From contig CAZNOX010000003.1 of the NCBI GenBank assembly GCA_964574875.1, positions 59,271 to 123,270 on the forward strand: DNA of 64,000 bases, written 5' to 3'. The stretch comes from DSCS01 sp035391585 (GTDB lineage: Bacteria; Macinerneyibacteriota; Macinerneyibacteria; Macinerneyibacteriales; DSCS01). Position numbers and translations under genes: made by a program. Below are positions 1-6,745 of this stretch, one piece after another. Under the pieces are notes generated by a model, which made no database searches, had not been told where the DNA came from, and saw only the letters and a program-made list of their open reading frames with translations. Positions within the stretch are counted from its first letter, which is position 1, and each line of letters opens with the position of its first letter.

Positions 1-1
1 T

Positions 2-76
2 CTCCAGAAGGGATATTATTACCGCCTCTACACCAACCAGTTCATGGAGGAGGGGGAAGAGGCTCTTCTGGATTGA
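2..76 (+). CDS. C-terminal end of an ABC exporter (partial)
   Basis: Only the last 24 codons are in the window, ending at TGA 74-76. The peptide reads LQKGYYYRLYTNQF and then an acidic tail. The pattern Leu-x-x-Gly-x-Tyr-x-x-Leu-Tyr-x-x-Gln-Phe is the usual end of the ATP-binding half of MsbA/LmrA-type half-transporters. That family pumps lipids or drugs out across the inner membrane using ATP. The substrate cannot be told from this fragment. It points in the same direction as the oligopeptidase gene that follows 73 nt later. The family call rests on the tail motif only. Confidence 0.6.
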   Translation, partial: LQKGYYYRLYTNQFMEEGEEALLD

Positions 77-102
77 TGTTTCGCTCTCCGTAAGGATATT
101 CC

Positions 103-130
103 TTGCATTCTCCTTTTCTCCCGATACAAT
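103..130 (+). promoter_or_regulatory. Sigma-70-type promoter of pepF
   Basis: TTGCAT at 103-108, a 16 bp spacer, and TACAAT at 125-130. Transcription would start near 137, leaving a very short leader that still contains the AAGGAGG ribosome site. The upstream in-frame ATG at 129 lies inside the -10 box, which supports 150 as the true start of the gene. Confidence 0.6.
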
Positions 131-143
131 GGGAGAAAAGGAG
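110..143. repeat. 13-bp perfect inverted repeat over the pepF promoter
   Basis: The left arm CTCCTTTTCTCCC (110-122) is the exact reverse complement of the right arm (131-143), with an 8-nt spacer that holds the -10 box. The right arm contains most of the ribosome-binding site. There is no T-run after it, so it does not look like a terminator. It could be a repressor operator, or an RNA hairpin that hides the ribosome site in read-through transcripts from the ABC gene. Confidence 0.7.
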
Positions 144-149
144 GTCATT

Positions 150-1922
150 ATGGCACAAAAAATGAGATGGGATCTGACACCCCTCTATGAATCTTTCGAC
201 TCTGAATCCTTTCATAAAGACATGGCTGAGCTGGACCGGCTTATCGAGGATATGGCCCGGTGGACCGAGTTTCAGGACAGAAAACTGACTTCTGCGGAGA
301 TCGCCGAAGGCTACCTGTCCAGATCCAATATCCTGCGGGACCACCTCTCCCGGCTGCTCTCCTACGCTTCGCTGACCCTCAGTGTGGAGACAAAGAATGA
401 GACCGCCCAGGCGGTCATGGACCGTATCATGAAAAAAGCCGTGGAGCTCCGTGTCCCCGAAGTCCGGTTTCAGCGCTGGCTTGGGGAGTCCGGCGATGTG
501 AAGGCTCTTACGGAGAAAAGCGCCCTTCTGAAGGGGCATGCGTTTATCCTCGGTGAGATGAAGGCCAAAGCCGCGCGGATCCTGGAAGACAGGGAAGAAT
601 ACCTGGCCGCCAGGCTGGCCAACACCGGCGGACGGGCCTGGAGCACCTTGCAGAACCTCCTCACTGCCAACCTCATGGTGGATGTGGAGCGCCCGCAGGG
701 GAGTGTGCGTGTCCCTCTCACCGTGGCCCGGAACATGGCTCACTCCCGCGACCGTGAAGAGCGGAAAGCCGCCTTCCAGGGAGAACTGAAGGCTTACGAA
801 AAGATCGAGGATGCTTCAGCAGCGGCGATCAACGCCATCAAAGGTGAGATCCTGACCCTTTCCGAGATCCGGGGCTATGCCTCTCCTCTGGAGATGACAC
901 TGGAGGATTCACGCATGGACAGGGAATCCCTTGACGCCATGCTCAGCGCTGTGGAAGAGGCCCTTCCCCGCTTCCGCACTTATTTCAAAGCGAAAGCAAA
1001 GGCCCTGGGAGATCAGGACGGGTTGAAGTTCTATGACCTCTTTGCTCCTGTGGGCGAGAGCGACAAGGATATCTCCTATGATGAGGCCCGCAGCCTGATC
1101 ATCGAGAAATTCGGGACATTCAGCCCGGCGCTGAGTGATTTTGCCAAACAAGCTTTTGACGGACACTGGATCGATGCTGAACCCCGGGAGGGAAAGAGAG
1201 GAGGAGCCTTCTGTTCCAACCTTCATGCCATCGGCCAGAGCCGGATCATGGCCAATTTCAGCAACAGCCTGAAAAATGTCATCACCCTGGCCCATGAGCT
1301 GGGACATGGTTACCACGGCCATTGTCTCAAGGATGAGACCGCTCTCAATGCCGGCTATCCCATGCCTCTTGCAGAGACAGCTTCTATTTTCAGCGAGACC
1401 ATTGTGAAGAACGCTCTTCTCAAGGGACTGGCTCCCGGGGAAAAGATGACTGTCCTGGAAAGCGCCGTGACCGGGTACGGACAGATCGTGGTGGATATCT
1501 ACAGCCGCTACCTCTTTGAAACAGAACTCTTCCGCCGGCGCGAAGAGGCTTCAGTCTCTGTGAGGGAGTTGAAGGAGATCATGGAAGAGTCCCAGAAAAA
1601 AGCTTATGGAGAGGGCCTTGACCCCGATTCACTGCATCCCTACATGTGGGTCAATAAACCCCATTACTATATGCCGGGGAGACATTTCTACAACTTCCCC
1701 TACACCTTCGGGCTTCTCTTTGCAAAAGGGCTCTACGCGGAATATCAGAAACAGGGAGAGGCTTTTGTCCCGCGCTATGATGAGCTTCTCAGGGCCACGG
1801 GACGCATGAATGTCCGTGATGTGGCCTCCCTTGCGGGGATCGAGACACGCGATGTCGCTTTTTGGCGTTCGTCCCTTTCACTCATCGGTGAAGAGATCGA
1901 CGCCCTCCTCGCGCTCATGTAG
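150..1922 (+). CDS. pepF: Oligoendopeptidase F-like M3 metallopeptidase
   Basis: A 590-aa cytoplasmic zinc peptidase of the M3/PepF family, which cuts short peptides released by proteases. The zinc site is HELGH at residues 382-386 within LAHELGHGYHGH, and the expected glutamate ligand follows about 25 residues on, in PLAETASIFSE. The N-terminal half is the helical oligopeptidase_F region. The length fits the roughly 600 aa of the family. ATG 150 is chosen over ATG 129 because it sits 6 nt after an AAGGAGG and because 129 falls inside the predicted -10 box. It ends 3 nt before a convergent flavoprotein gene. Family and activity are well supported; peptide preference is unknown. Confidence 0.93.
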   Translation: MAQKMRWDLTPLYESFDSESFHKDMAELDRLIEDMARWTEFQDRKLTSAEIAEGYLSRSNILRDHLSRLLSYASLTLSVETKNETAQAVMDRIMKKAVELRVPEVRFQRWLGESGDVKALTEKSALLKGHAFILGEMKAKAARILEDREEYLAARLANTGGRAWSTLQNLLTANLMVDVERPQGSVRVPLTVARNMAHSRDREERKAAFQGELKAYEKIEDASAAAINAIKGEILTLSEIRGYASPLEMTLEDSRMDRESLDAMLSAVEEALPRFRTYFKAKAKALGDQDGLKFYDLFAPVGESDKDISYDEARSLIIEKFGTFSPALSDFAKQAFDGHWIDAEPREGKRGGAFCSNLHAIGQSRIMANFSNSLKNVITLAHELGHGYHGHCLKDETALNAGYPMPLAETASIFSETIVKNALLKGLAPGEKMTVLESAVTGYGQIVVDIYSRYLFETELFRRREEASVSVRELKEIMEESQKKAYGEGLDPDSLHPYMWVNKPHYYMPGRHFYNFPYTFGLLFAKGLYAEYQKQGEAFVPRYDELLRATGRMNVRDVASLAGIETRDVAFWRSSLSLIGEEIDALLALM

Positions 1923-1925
1923 CGC

Positions 1926-2699
1926 TCAGAAACGGACAGTTTTACGGAGCAGGGATTCGGCCAGAGTCCCTGCTCCTCTCTTCAACAGGCTGACCCGGGC
2001 CTCTGTGTACCAGGGCTCCCCCTTCAGGTTCGAGAAAAAGCGGTGATCGGCGGGAAAGGTCTCTGCGGCCTTGGGCTGTGTAAAGATCATCCGCTGCATG
2101 TGGAACTGCATCACCTGTCCCCAGGAGGGGACAGGGGGAGTGTTTTTTGTGAGATGACCGAAAAAACGGGCCGCTCCTTTTTCAAGCGCAGCTCTGTTTT
2201 TCTCCTTCTGAACCGCAGTCAGGCTCTTTTCCGGAGGGGTCGTGAGAACGGCGCCGTCCACAGCGGAGAGGCCCCATGTCCTGAGGACCTTTCTCAGATA
2301 ATCGGAGACATCCTGACCGCCGTACCCTCCCACGGTGACCAGAACAAAGCCCTTCTGATGAAAGAGGGCCGGCCTGTGGCAGAGGAAAGCCAGGCGGTCG
2401 ATAAAGTCTTTCATCGTTCCCGGGACATTGAGGACAAAGACGGGAGAAGCGAGGATAAGGCCGTCGGCCTCTCTGATCCGGCTGAGAAGCTGCAGGAGAT
2501 CATCGTCCAGGGGGCAGAATTCGATTCCGCGGATGAGGCAGGCCATACATCCTGTGCAGGGAAGGATGCTCAGCTTTGAAAGGGAGACAGGAAGGACCCG
2601 GACCCCGGGATCCTTTTCCAGGATCTCCTTCAGGCGGGTGAGTGCCGTGAAGGTGTTTTTCTCTCTCGGGCTGCCGTTGAGAGCGAGGACTTCTTTCAT
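1926..2699 (-). CDS. NADPH-dependent FMN reductase / flavodoxin-fold protein
   Basis: A 257-aa flavodoxin-like protein. The N-terminus (VLALNGSPREKNTF) is the FMN-phosphate loop of the NADPH-dependent FMN reductase family. A CTGCMACL motif near residue 50, followed by another cysteine (EFCPLDDDL), is typical of iron-sulfur flavoproteins and related multimeric flavodoxins. ASPVFVLNVPGTMKDFIDR is the second flavin-binding loop. It starts 6 nt after the stop of ahcY and must share its transcript. In anaerobes such proteins reduce quinones, oxygen or metals, but the substrate here is unknown. Whether the cysteines hold an Fe-S cluster cannot be judged by eye. Confidence 0.82.
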   Translation of the reverse strand: MKEVLALNGSPREKNTFTALTRLKEILEKDPGVRVLPVSLSKLSILPCTGCMACLIRGIEFCPLDDDLLQLLSRIREADGLILASPVFVLNVPGTMKDFIDRLAFLCHRPALFHQKGFVLVTVGGYGGQDVSDYLRKVLRTWGLSAVDGAVLTTPPEKSLTAVQKEKNRAALEKGAARFFGHLTKNTPPVPSWGQVMQFHMQRMIFTQPKAAETFPADHRFFSNLKGEPWYTEARVSLLKRGAGTLAESLLRKTVRF

Positions 2700-2705
2700 C
2701 GTCGT

Positions 2706-4010
2706 TCAGTAACGGTAATGATCCGGTTTGTAGGGGCCGTTGACCGGAACCCCGATATAACGGGCCTGTTCTTCTGTGAGCTGCGTCAGGCCGGCACCAA
2801 GATGATCCAGATGGAGCCTGGCCACTTCTTCATCCAGCTCTTTGGGGAGCATATAGACCTGTCCCGGTTCATAGAGAGATGTCTCTGTATAGAGAGAGAG
2901 CTGGGCCAGGACCTGGTTGGTAAATGAGGCGCTCATGACAAAGGAGGGATGCCCCGTGGCGTTTCCCAGGTTGACCAGGCGTCCTTCCGAAAGGAGGATG
3001 ACCGATTTTCCCCCCGGGAGGAAGAACTGATCCACCAGAGGTTTGATGGTGTTCCGGGTCACTTCGGGGCGGCTGAAGAGGGGGGCGACTTCGATCTCAT
3101 GGTCGAAATGGCCGATATTGCAGATAATGGCGCGGTCCTTCATCCTGAGCATATGGTCGTAACGGATGACATGGACGTTCCCCGTGGCTGTGACGAAAAT
3201 ATCCCCATCACCCTTCTCGAGGGCTTTATCCAGAGTGGTGACCTCAAACCCTTCCATGGCGGCCTGAAGAGCACAGATGGGATCGATCTCGGTGATCAGG
3301 ACCCGTGCACCGAACCCGCGCATGGATTGAGCACATCCTTTCCCCACCTCGCCGTATCCGCAGACCACGACTGTCTTTCCCGCGATCATGATGTCCGTGG
3401 CGCGCTTGATCCCGTCGGCCAGGGATTCCCTGCAGCCGTATGTATTATCGAATTTGGATTTGGTCACAGAGTCGTTGACATTGATCGCCCTGGTTTTCAG
3501 GCGGCCTTCCCGGGCCATCTGGTAGAGACGGTGGACCCCTGTCGTCGTCTCTTCGCTGAGGCCGATGAGCCCGTCCAGCATTTCAGGGTGCTTATCGTGG
3601 ACAAAGGCCGTGAGGTCGCCGCCGTCATCGATAAGAAGGCCGGGCCCCTTTCCGTCAGGCCATAAGAGCGTCTGTTCCATGGCCCACCAGTACTCCTCTT
3701 CGGTCTCTCCCTTCCAGGCGAAGACAGGGATCCCCGCCCGGGCCATTGCCGCTGCGGCATGGTCCTGGGTGGAAAAGATGTTGCATGATGCCCAGCGGAT
3801 CTGGGCGCCCAGAGCAATCAGTGTCTCCATGAGAACCGCTGTCTGGACCGTCATATGAAGAGAGCCGGCGATGCGGGCTCCGGCCAGGGGTTTTTTGTCA
3901 CTGTATTTCTCTCTCAGGGCCATGAGCCCGGGCATCTCTTTTTCCGCCAGGGCGATCTCTTTGCGGCCCCAGTCGGCAAGGCCGATATCCTTGATCTTAT
4001 AATCATCCAT
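2706..4010 (-). CDS. ahcY: S-adenosylhomocysteinase
   Basis: A 434-aa NAD-dependent enzyme that splits S-adenosylhomocysteine into adenosine and homocysteine and so relieves product inhibition of methyltransferases. Visible landmarks are SLHMTVQTAVL, the catalytic region NDSVTKSKFDN, the NAD loop VVCGYGEVGKGCAQ and the C-terminus GPYKPDHYRY shared by nearly all family members. An in-frame extension up to 4142 exists, but ATG 4010 has a strong AAGGAGG at the right distance and begins where family alignment begins. A zinc-ribbon gene lies 49 nt upstream and a flavoprotein gene 6 nt downstream, all on the same strand. No SAH riboswitch fits in the 49-nt gap. Confidence 0.96.
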   Translation of the reverse strand: MDDYKIKDIGLADWGRKEIALAEKEMPGLMALREKYSDKKPLAGARIAGSLHMTVQTAVLMETLIALGAQIRWASCNIFSTQDHAAAAMARAGIPVFAWKGETEEEYWWAMEQTLLWPDGKGPGLLIDDGGDLTAFVHDKHPEMLDGLIGLSEETTTGVHRLYQMAREGRLKTRAINVNDSVTKSKFDNTYGCRESLADGIKRATDIMIAGKTVVVCGYGEVGKGCAQSMRGFGARVLITEIDPICALQAAMEGFEVTTLDKALEKGDGDIFVTATGNVHVIRYDHMLRMKDRAIICNIGHFDHEIEVAPLFSRPEVTRNTIKPLVDQFFLPGGKSVILLSEGRLVNLGNATGHPSFVMSASFTNQVLAQLSLYTETSLYEPGQVYMLPKELDEEVARLHLDHLGAGLTQLTEEQARYIGVPVNGPYKPDHYRY

Positions 4011-4059
4011 GAGAACCTCCTTCGGATTCAGGATAATGAGAAGTGGCTGAAGATGCAAC

Positions 4060-4269
4060 CTATTTATCAGAAGGGTCCCGCGGAGAGAGGCTCTTTCCCT
4101 CGATGACAAGCCGTCCGTTTGTGTCAAGCCAGGCATAGACATAGTGGCAATGGCGGCAGTAGAGGTAGGGAGTCCTTGCGGGGATAAAGGAGTTTTCTGT
4201 CCCGCAGCGGGGGCAGACTGCCCTCACAGGGGTCTTGAGGTCTTGAGGCCCGGAGGCATGATCGTTCAT
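4060..4269 (-). CDS. Small zinc-ribbon protein
   Basis: A 69-aa soluble protein with two CxxC knuckles (CPRCGTENSF and CRHCHYVYAW), the layout of a zinc ribbon. There is no further recognisable domain. It has no Shine-Dalgarno before ATG 4269, but a promoter TTGTCT-17-TATATT ends 5 nt from the ATG, so the mRNA may be leaderless. It lies between a PHP phosphoesterase gene (18 nt upstream) and ahcY (49 nt downstream). Function unknown; such small ribbons bind zinc and often mediate protein or nucleic-acid contacts. It is likely a real gene because the paired cysteine motifs would be unlikely by chance. Confidence 0.7.
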   Translation of the reverse strand: MNDHASGPQDLKTPVRAVCPRCGTENSFIPARTPYLYCRHCHYVYAWLDTNGRLVIEGKSLSPRDPSDK

Positions 4270-4274
4270 GGATA

Positions 4275-4303
4275 AATATAAATCCCGTCATGAAAAAAGA
4301 CAA
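4275..4303 (-). promoter_or_regulatory. Promoter of the zinc-ribbon gene, probably leaderless
   Basis: On the minus strand TTGTCT (4298-4303), a 17 bp spacer and TATATT (4275-4280). The start codon of the zinc-ribbon gene begins 5 nt further on, so the transcript would start at or next to the ATG. The promoter lies within the last codons and stop of the PHP gene. Confidence 0.45.
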
Positions 4304-5046
4304 GGAAGGGACGGGACTTTTTCAAGAGACCAGCCCTGGAGACGCCGGTGATGGGTGTCGGAACCTCCTGTGGCCAGGAGGCCGTATTTCGACGCCAGGG
4401 AGAGCAGGAAGGCGTGGAAGGCCTCTTCCTCCTTCCGCCCGGGGAACCGTCCCGGCGCACGGAGCCGGTAGGGATAGTAGACTTCCAGGCCGTCAAGTCC
4501 CAGCGGCTTCAAAGCCCGGACCAACGTTTCGGGAGGAGAGAGGGAGAGTCCCGGATGAGCCAGGACAGCGACTCCTCCGGCGTCATGGAGAGAACGGATG
4601 GCTTTACGCACAGGGATCTTTGCCAGGGATCCCCGCCGTCCGGAAAGATGAACGGATTCACGGACAAGCTCTTTCCGGGTGAGGGTCTTTCCCCTGAAAA
4701 GAAGAGCGGACGAAGTTTGTGGGAACATTTCGCGGGCCCACTCCTCCCGCCGTATCCTCTGACTCCGGAGGAGCGTTTCCAGCCCCCGGTCATGAGGGTC
4801 GAAGCAGTACCCCAGAAGATGGACCGCTTCTCCGTGGAGCTGAGCTGTGATCTCCACGCCGGGAATGATCAGAGGGCGGCGGATGTCGAGGTGGATGTCT
4901 CCTGAATAGGCTTCCACAGTGTCATGGTCTGTGATGGAGATGACATCAAGGGCGTGGTCCAGGGCCTGGTCGATAAGAGACTCCGGGGAAAGAGCGCCGT
5001 CAGAGTAGGATGAATGGATGTGAAGGTCGCAATTCTCGAGATTCAA
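4288..5046 (-). CDS. PHP-domain phosphoesterase (TrpH / 3',5'-nucleoside bisphosphate phosphatase-like)
   Basis: A 252-aa metal-dependent phosphoesterase. The four PHP metal motifs are present in order: DLHIHSSYSDG, SITDHDT, GVEIT and LAHPG, with GSDTH near the end. The arrangement matches the YciV/TrpH group, which hydrolyses 3',5'-bisphosphate nucleosides or RNA 5' ends. I place the start at TTG 5046 because the reading frame has no plausible ATG nearby, an AAAGGAGG lies 7 nt upstream, and the first metal motif follows within 10 codons. Longer frames running to 5439 would cross a divergent gene and its promoter. Substrate is inferred from family only. Confidence 0.85.
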   Translation of the reverse strand: MNLENCDLHIHSSYSDGALSPESLIDQALDHALDVISITDHDTVEAYSGDIHLDIRRPLIIPGVEITAQLHGEAVHLLGYCFDPHDRGLETLLRSQRIRREEWAREMFPQTSSALLFRGKTLTRKELVRESVHLSGRRGSLAKIPVRKAIRSLHDAGGVAVLAHPGLSLSPPETLVRALKPLGLDGLEVYYPYRLRAPGRFPGRKEEEAFHAFLLSLASKYGLLATGGSDTHHRRLQGWSLEKVPSLPCLFS

Positions 5047-5064
5047 AAAAGCCTCCTTTTGCCC

Positions 5065-5092
5065 ATGATACCAGTTGCAAAGCAATTGGCAA
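5065..5092 (-). promoter_or_regulatory. Promoter of the PHP gene
   Basis: Minus strand: TTGCCA (5087-5092), a 16 bp spacer and TATCAT (5065-5070). Transcription would start near 5058, about 12 nt before the TTG start, leaving room for the ribosome site. Confidence 0.5.
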
Positions 5093-5093
5093 C
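5074..5093. promoter_or_regulatory. Inverted repeat between divergent promoters (possible operator)
   Basis: GTTGC (5074-5078) and GCAAC (5089-5093) form a 5-bp dyad with 10 nt between. It covers the -35 box and spacer of the PHP promoter and lies 22 bp upstream of the -35 of the divergent roadblock operon, so one factor could act on both. Confidence 0.3.
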
Positions 5094-5115
5094 AGCCCTT
5101 TTTAGGGAAATTATA

Positions 5116-5144
5116 TTGACAATGGTTTTTGCAACTTCTATACT
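5116..5144 (+). promoter_or_regulatory. Strong sigma-70-type promoter of the MglA/roadblock cassette
   Basis: TTGACA (5116-5121), exactly 17 bp, TATACT (5139-5144). The -35 is a perfect consensus and the -10 differs at one position. Expected start is near 5151, 17 nt before the first gene. Confidence 0.75.
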
Positions 5145-5167
5145 TGAAAAGATAAAGGGAGGTTCCT

Positions 5168-5665
5168 ATGTTGCAAGATGGTTTGATCATGTATGAAGAC
5201 AGCTTCGAAAAGATAAATGTCATCCTTGACGAATTGATGAAGAATTCCAAGTCTGAATGTGTCTTTTTAGTGGATAAAAGCGGCCAGCTCATTACCATGC
5301 GGGGTAATATGGAACAGTTCGATTCCACCGCATTCGCATCTCTCTCAGCCGGGAACTTCGCAGCGACCAGCGAACTGGCCAAGCTCATCGGAGAGACGGA
5401 GTTTTCCGTTCTCTTCCATGAAGGGGTCAAGGACAGCATTCATATCTCCATCGTCGCGGGTTCGATTATCATGGTTGTCGTTTTTCGTGTGGTCAAGACT
5501 TCCCTGGGGCTTGTCCGTCTGGAAGTCAAAAAAAGTGTCGAGCACCTTGCCCATGTCTTGAAAGAGATGGTGGAACGGAGCAAGACTGACGGCCAGATCA
5601 AAAAGCTTGATGAATCGTTTACCCAGGCCATTGAAAATGAGATCGACAGTTTGTTTAAAGACTGA
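5168..5665 (+). CDS. Roadblock/LC7 protein, MglB-like (first copy)
   Basis: A 165-aa protein of the roadblock/LC7 superfamily. The core is FEKINVILDELMKNSKSECVFLVDKSGQLITMRG, then the ASLSAGNFAATSELAKLIGE helix and a beta strand pair ending in VVFRVVKTSLGLVRLEVKK. In Myxococcus and Thermus the MglB member of this family is the GTPase-activating partner of MglA. This copy comes 13 nt before mglA, the normal mglB position, and carries an extra C-terminal helix (residues 130-165). ATG 5168 has an AAGGGAGG 5 nt upstream. A second, distinct roadblock gene follows mglA, so one copy may be the activator and the other an adaptor or exchange factor; the sequence does not say which. Confidence 0.87.
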   Translation: MLQDGLIMYEDSFEKINVILDELMKNSKSECVFLVDKSGQLITMRGNMEQFDSTAFASLSAGNFAATSELAKLIGETEFSVLFHEGVKDSIHISIVAGSIIMVVVFRVVKTSLGLVRLEVKKSVEHLAHVLKEMVERSKTDGQIKKLDESFTQAIENEIDSLFKD

Positions 5666-5678
5666 GTGAGGAGGACGC

Positions 5679-6266
5679 ATGTCACTGATCAATTATGCTT
5701 CACGGGAAATAAACTGTAAGATCGTCTATTACGGACCCGGCCTCGGCGGAAAGACGACGAACATCAAATATGTCTACAAACAGATCGATCCTTCAGCCCG
5801 CGGGAAACTGGTCTCTCTGGCCACTGAAGCGGACAGGACTCTCTTTTTCGATTTTTTACCTCTGGACCTCGGGCAGGTTCAGGGATTCAAGACACGGTTC
5901 CATCTCTATACGGTCCCCGGGCAGGTGCATTATGATGCCAGCCGGAGACTCATCCTGAAAGGGGCTGATGGCGTGGTCTTTGTCGCGGACGCTCAGCGCG
6001 AGAGGCTTGAGCAGAACATCGAAAGTCTGGAGAATCTCAGGGTCAACCTCATCAGCCAGAATCTGGATCCCGAGACCATTCCCTTTGTCATGCAGTACAA
6101 CAAGATGGATCTGGCCAATGTCATGACGTCCGAAGAGCTGGAACAACAGCTGAACCCCAAAGGATATCTTTCCTTTGAAGCCATCGCCGTGGAAGGGATC
6201 GGTGTCTTTGATACGTTAAAAGCCATAAGTAAACTCGTTCTCAAAGCGATAAGTGAGGGTCGATAA
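5679..6266 (+). CDS. mglA: MglA-type Ras-like GTPase
   Basis: A 195-aa bacterial small GTPase. The P-loop is GPGLGGKTT (residues 19-27). Switch II has TVPGQ in place of the Ras DxxGQ, which is diagnostic of the MglA family, and the base-recognition motif is NKMD. MglA sets cell polarity: in Myxococcus it controls gliding and pilus pole switching, and in other bacteria pilus or secretion-machine positioning. It lies between two roadblock genes and in front of a DUF4388 gene, with 13 and 2 nt spacing, so all four proteins are probably made together. A link to the pilin-like proteins at 28-34 kb is possible but is inference only. Confidence 0.95.
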   Translation: MSLINYASREINCKIVYYGPGLGGKTTNIKYVYKQIDPSARGKLVSLATEADRTLFFDFLPLDLGQVQGFKTRFHLYTVPGQVHYDASRRLILKGADGVVFVADAQRERLEQNIESLENLRVNLISQNLDPETIPFVMQYNKMDLANVMTSEELEQQLNPKGYLSFEAIAVEGIGVFDTLKAISKLVLKAISEGR

Positions 6267-6268
6267 AA

Positions 6269-6733
6269 ATGAAAATCGGAAACGAACAGGTGGAACAGTT
6301 AGAAGAAGTCCTTTCAGAGCTGATCTGGAAGACATCCTCCAAAAGCGTATTCCTGGTTGATATCAACGGAGAACTCATCGCCGTTGCCGGATACACCGGA
6401 AATATCAACGCCGTCGCCCTGGCCTCCCTGTCGGCGAGCCATTTTGCCGCTACAGTGGCCCTGGCCCGGATGCTCAGTGAAAAGCAGTTCACCGTCCTTT
6501 TCCATAAAGGTCTGTCAGAGAATATTGATATTAACCGCGTCGGGAACAAACTGCTCCTTATTACCATATTCGGGCAGAAGACTGTCCTGGGTGTCCTCAG
6601 GGAAGAGACGGAGACGACCATCCGAAAGATCAACGAGATCGTCAGCCAGATCCCCGGAGTCGAAGAAAAGCCCATCAAAAAAGTGAATAATACCCTGCGT
6701 GACGAGATCAACAATCTCTTGAAAGATATGTAG
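6269..6733 (+). CDS. Roadblock/LC7 protein, MglB-like (second copy)
   Basis: A 154-aa roadblock/LC7 protein, clearly related to the copy at 5168: SSKSVFLVDINGELIAVAG and ALASLSASHFAATVALARMLSEKQFTVLFHKG align with the first copy almost motif for motif. It starts 2 nt after the mglA stop. The C-terminus (VNNTLRDEINNLLKDM) matches the tail pattern of the first copy (IENEIDSLFKD), which suggests duplication within this operon. It is probably a partner of MglA; whether the two copies form heterodimers or separate homodimers is unknown. Confidence 0.86.
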   Translation: MKIGNEQVEQLEEVLSELIWKTSSKSVFLVDINGELIAVAGYTGNINAVALASLSASHFAATVALARMLSEKQFTVLFHKGLSENIDINRVGNKLLLITIFGQKTVLGVLREETETTIRKINEIVSQIPGVEEKPIKKVNNTLRDEINNLLKDM

Positions 6734-6745
6734 GAAGGGGGGTTC

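Noticed and set aside
4011..4059. SAH riboswitch before ahcY
   Set aside because: The 49-nt gap is too short and shows no stem pattern of that class.
4011..4142. Longer N-terminus for S-adenosylhomocysteinase
   Set aside because: The extension overlaps the zinc-ribbon gene, does not fit the family start, and ATG 4010 has a strong ribosome site.
5047..5439. N-terminal extension of the PHP protein
   Set aside because: It would cross two promoters and the divergent roadblock gene; TTG 5046 has a strong ribosome site next to the first metal motif.
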